This document shows positions 16,968 through 19,311 of a stretch of DNA of 19,311 nt, in pieces (position 1 is the first letter of the stretch; the number at the start of each line of letters is the position of its first letter). The notes below the pieces were generated by a model. It was not told the DNA's origin, did no database searches, and saw only the letters and a list, made by a program, of their open reading frames with translations. A program made the translations under genes and the position numbers. This DNA comes from Patescibacteria group bacterium (GTDB lineage Bacteria > Patescibacteriota > Kazan-3B-28 > UBA10110), in NCBI GenBank assembly GCA_003524745.1, contig DQGN01000024.1, forward strand, positions 1 through 19,311, read 5' to 3'.

Positions 16968-18041
16968 ATGGCGAGATTATATAATCATCATAACAATCAT
17001 TTGCCAGGTAAGAATACTACTATCGAAATTTCCGGCACTTCTATCCTAAAAGTGTTGGGTGTCCTGATGGCCTTATGGTTTATTTATATCATTAGGGATA
17101 TTGTGGCAATTATCTTCGTGTCGCTAATTATTGCGGCTGCTCTCTCGCCCACCGTTGACCGCATGACCAAAGGCAAGATCAGGGTTCCGCGAGTGCTGGC
17201 AGTTATCTTTATCTATCTGGTGTTGTTGGCCATCATCAGCAGCATGATCTATTTTGTCGTCCCGCCCATGATCGGACAGTTGCAACAACTGGCCGATACT
17301 TTACCGAGTTATTTCAAAACTTTCAGTAATTTGATCGTCAGCTTAAAAGATGCCAGCACTAATGGTTGGATTAATACCTCGCAAGAAAGCCTGACCTCAA
17401 TTTCTAATTTCTTAGCTAGCTTTATTGATAATATCTTTAGCCGCACCATCGGGTTCTTTAACGGCGCAGCGGCTTTAGCCATGATCTTTATTCTGACGCT
17501 CTACTTTATTCTCGATGAAGACGGCATCAAAAAATTCTTTATTTCGCTTTTCCCGATGCGCCAAAAGACCCGTATTACTAATATCGCCAGTAAAATCGGT
17601 CTCAAATTAGGCGGTTGGTTGCGCGGACAAATTATTTTGGGAGTGGTTATAGGGATTATCGTTTATATCGGCTTAACTTTGATGCAAATCCCTTATGCCC
17701 TGACTTTAGGAATTTTAGCCGGTGTTTTAGAGATCATCCCGATTATCGGACCGATCATTTCCGCTATCCCAGCTATTTTGATCGCTTTCACCATCTCTCC
17801 AACTGTCGCTTTGATGATAACGGTTTTCTATATTCTGGTGCAGGAATTAGAAAACAAATTGTTAGTGCCCAAAGTCATGCAACATGCGGTCGGGCTAAAT
17901 CCGGTTACTATCATCATTATTATTCTGATTGGAGCAAAATTAATGGGCGTGATCGGTATCTTATTGGCAGTACCCATTACTTCGGTCGCTTTTGTTATTT
18001 TAGAAGAATGGCCCTTAGTCAGCCATCGCGCTAAAAAATAA
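16968..18041 (+). CDS. AI-2E family transporter (PF01594-type permease)
   Basis: This 357-aa polytopic membrane protein has the typical opening (IEISGTSILKVLGVLMALWFIYIIRDIVAIIFVSLIIAAALSPTVDRM). A soluble, amphipathic middle portion contains several helices. The C-terminal membrane block carries LGILAGVLEIIPIIGPIISAIPAILIAF, QELENKLLVPKVM and GLNPVTIIIIILIGAKLMGVIGILLAVP. Family members are described as exporters of AI-2, permeases or Na+/H+ antiporters, so the substrate cannot be inferred here. It is the only confident plus-strand gene. The start is uncertain: the ATG at 16968 lies one base after a TATAAT (16961-16966) and has no Shine-Dalgarno sequence. A TTG at 17001 would keep all conserved sequence. 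Confidence 0.9.
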   Translation: MARLYNHHNNHLPGKNTTIEISGTSILKVLGVLMALWFIYIIRDIVAIIFVSLIIAAALSPTVDRMTKGKIRVPRVLAVIFIYLVLLAIISSMIYFVVPPMIGQLQQLADTLPSYFKTFSNLIVSLKDASTNGWINTSQESLTSISNFLASFIDNIFSRTIGFFNGAAALAMIFILTLYFILDEDGIKKFFISLFPMRQKTRITNIASKIGLKLGGWLRGQIILGVVIGIIVYIGLTLMQIPYALTLGILAGVLEIIPIIGPIISAIPAILIAFTISPTVALMITVFYILVQELENKLLVPKVMQHAVGLNPVTIIIIILIGAKLMGVIGILLAVPITSVAFVILEEWPLVSHRAKK

Positions 18042-18058
18042 AAACCACCCATCAAATT

Positions 18059-18096
18059 CCCTCCTGCCCTTGGGACGTTCGACGTCCAGAGGAGGG
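18059..18096. repeat. GC-rich palindromic intergenic repeat (copy D)
   Basis: The outer stem is CCCTCCT (18059-18065) with AGGAGGG (18090-18096). The inner stem is GGACGT-TCG-ACGTCC (18073-18087). It lies 17 bp after the AI-2E stop and just before the second MITE-like element. Confidence 0.65.
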
Positions 18097-18101
18097 GCTC
18101 G

Positions 18102-18182
18102 CCCCGTTAGAAGCTATGCCACAAGAACTGTAATCGATAGCTAATTAATCATAAGTTTTTAGTTATACTGCTTCTAACGGGG
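18102..18182. mobile_element. MITE-like element, copy 2 (TIR CCCCGTTAGAAGC)
   Basis: A perfect 13-bp terminal inverted repeat (18102-18114 and 18170-18182) encloses an 81-bp AT-rich element without an ORF. It shares the CCCCGTTAGAA core with the element at 15947-16048, while the interior is largely different. It sits between the palindromic repeats D and E. Confidence 0.65.
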
Positions 18183-18254
18183 TTGGGGGAGGAGGGAGTA
18201 TAAATTAAACACTCCCCACCTAACCTCCCCTCCGAAAGGGGAGGAGTTTTATTT
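18183..18254 (+). terminator. Palindromic repeat copy E acting as a probable terminator
   Basis: CCTCCCC (18224-18230) pairs with GGGGAGG (18238-18244), and the plus strand then reads AGTTTTATTT, as in an intrinsic terminator for the AI-2E gene. The left part also has GGGAG and CTCCC halves around 18193-18217. The block matches repeat copy A in inverted orientation, so a dispersed repeat seems to serve as terminator. Confidence 0.65.
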
Positions 18255-18295
18255 ATTGCCCTCCTTCGGTCTAACCTGCTAAGATTATTGACCGG

Positions 18296-19311
18296 CTATC
18301 TTGCTGATTTCAGGAAATCGATTTCGTCTCGTAGCTCGATCGCCCGCTCAAAATCGAGACTCTGCGAAGCCAAATCCATTTGATTTTCTAAATCAGCAAT
18401 GAGCAGTTGTAGCTCTTCGCTCTTGGCCGACTTGGCAAAACGAGCCAGTTTGGTTTGCTCTTGCTCCTTGCGCTCGGCCTGTTCAGTTTCTGCTTCGCTT
18501 TGAATAACTGAAATTTTTTTAATAATTGATTGGGGCGTAATATGGTGAGCTTGATTATATTCAAATTGTTTTTCTCTTCGCCGGTCAGCTTCTGTGATAG
18601 CCGCTGCCATGGCTTTAGTCATGCGGTCGGCATACATAATTACTTTACCCTCGATATGCCGCGCTGCCCGACCAAAAGTTTGGATCAGAGCTGTTTTTGA
18701 GCGCAAAAAACCTTCTTTATCAGCATCTAAAATTGCTACCAGAGAAACTTCCGGCAAATCTAACCCTTCCCTAAGCAGATTAATCCCGACCACAACATCA
18801 AATTTGCCTAACCGCAAATCCCGCAAAATTTGAATACGCTCAAAAGTCTCCACATCGGAATGCAAATATTGGACTTTCACCCCGTTTTCGGCTAAAAATT
18901 CGGTCAGATCTTCGGACATCTTTTTGGTGAGTGTCGTAATTAGTGTGCGTTGACCTCGCTGAACTCGCAGATTAATTTCGTGCATCAAGTCATCGATCTG
19001 GCCAGTAATAGGCCGTACCTCGACCTCGGGGTCGACTAATCCGGTCGGACGCACAATTTGCTCCACCACTTGCCCACTCAAACCTAATTCGTAATCATTA
19101 GGGGTTGCCGAAGTATAAACGACTTGGTTAATGCGCTGAGAAAATTCAGCAAATTTTAAGGGCCGATTGTCATAAGCACTCGGGAGACGAAATCCATGCT
19201 CGATGAGAGTGGTTTTGCGCGAATGATCGCCTTCGTACATGCTCCTAATCTGGGGAATCGTCATATGCGATTCATCGATAAACATGAGAAAATCTTTGGG
19301 AAAATAATTCA
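18296..19311 (-). CDS. uvrB: UvrABC excinuclease subunit B (N-terminus beyond the window)
   Basis: UvrB is the helicase-like subunit that receives damaged DNA from UvrA and recruits UvrC. The visible part, about 338 residues, runs off the right edge. The frame is open to 19311 ([15 protein letters not shown]), so the internal ATG at 19285 is not the start. Motif II is LMFIDESH. Helicase motifs V and VI appear as [30 protein letters not shown] and [13 protein letters not shown]. The C-terminal UVR domain ([27 protein letters not shown]), which contacts UvrC, ends at the TAG at 18296. The Walker A and beta-hairpin parts lie outside. The gene converges with the AI-2E permease across a 254-bp gap filled with repeats. 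Confidence 0.96.
   Translation of the reverse strand, partial: NYFPKDFLMFIDESHMTIPQIRSMYEGDHSRKTTLIEHGFRLPSAYDNRPLKFAEFSQRINQVVYTSATPNDYELGLSGQVVEQIVRPTGLVDPEVEVRPITGQIDDLMHEINLRVQRGQRTLITTLTKKMSEDLTEFLAENGVKVQYLHSDVETFERIQILRDLRLGKFDVVVGINLLREGLDLPEVSLVAILDADKEGFLRSKTALIQTFGRAARHIEGKVIMYADRMTKAMAAAITEADRRREKQFEYNQAHHITPQSIIKKISVIQSEAETEQAERKEQEQTKLARFAKSAKSEELQLLIADLENQMDLASQSLDFERAIELRDEIDFLKSAR

Overview
The window looks like a bacterial chromosome segment, most likely from Patescibacteria (Candidate Phyla Radiation). This placement is an inference from gene content, not from a marker gene. The supporting genes are a membrane-anchored VirD4/TraD-like ATPase with an RGG/RGY-rich tail, a sigma region 4 protein fused to HARE-HTH domains, a small VirB2/TrbC-like pilin placed between topA and uvrA, and many short palindromic intergenic repeats. 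UGA is used as an ordinary stop, so there is no sign of the recoding seen in some CPR lineages. No rRNA, tRNA, CRISPR array or transposase gene was recognised.

Layout. Nearly everything is on the minus strand. From low to high coordinates: a possible C-terminal gene fragment on the plus strand (1-138); ligA (215-2185); a repeat-rich gap (2190-2720); the T4SS-type ATPase (2722-5643) directly behind a sigma-region-4/HARE-HTH regulator (5654-6823), under a consensus promoter (6896-6924); uvrC (7064-9037), carrying an in-frame palindromic repeat insertion (about 8374-8541); an island of unrecognised genes (9081-10198); uvrA (10346-13183); the pilin-like gene (13218-13673); topA (13715-15940); dprA (16059-16928); a divergent AI-2E family permease (16968-18041, plus strand); and the C-terminal two thirds or less of uvrB (18296 to beyond 19311).

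How the genes fit together. uvrA, uvrB, uvrC, ligA, topA and dprA form a DNA repair, topology and uptake neighbourhood holding all three excision nuclease subunits. The ATPase and the pilin-like protein suggest a T4SS-like or DNA-transfer apparatus whose parts are spread among housekeeping genes. DprA makes DNA uptake a reasonable, but unproven, link.

The most unusual part is the 9081-10198 island. It encodes two tandem paralogous micropeptides of 17 and 18 residues (MMGGNIYLCEASCLGSP and MSGGNIMYLCEGAGTGSG). Each has a strong Shine-Dalgarno sequence exactly 8 nt before its ATG. The pair sits between its own extended -10 promoter and a strong intrinsic terminator. Immediately downstream is a second transcription unit with a consensus promoter, a strong Shine-Dalgarno sequence, a 207-residue unrecognised protein and its own terminator. 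Both promoters carry the heptamer CACTGAT exactly 8 nt after the -10 hexamer, which suggests co-regulation. This peptide pair plus partner protein is the best candidate for an undescribed system here.

Repeats. At least five GC-rich palindromic CCTCCCC/GGGGAGG elements lie in intergenic gaps. Two MITE-like elements share the terminal inverted repeat CCCCGTTAGAA. A roughly 130-bp fold-back structure lies near 2457-2585.
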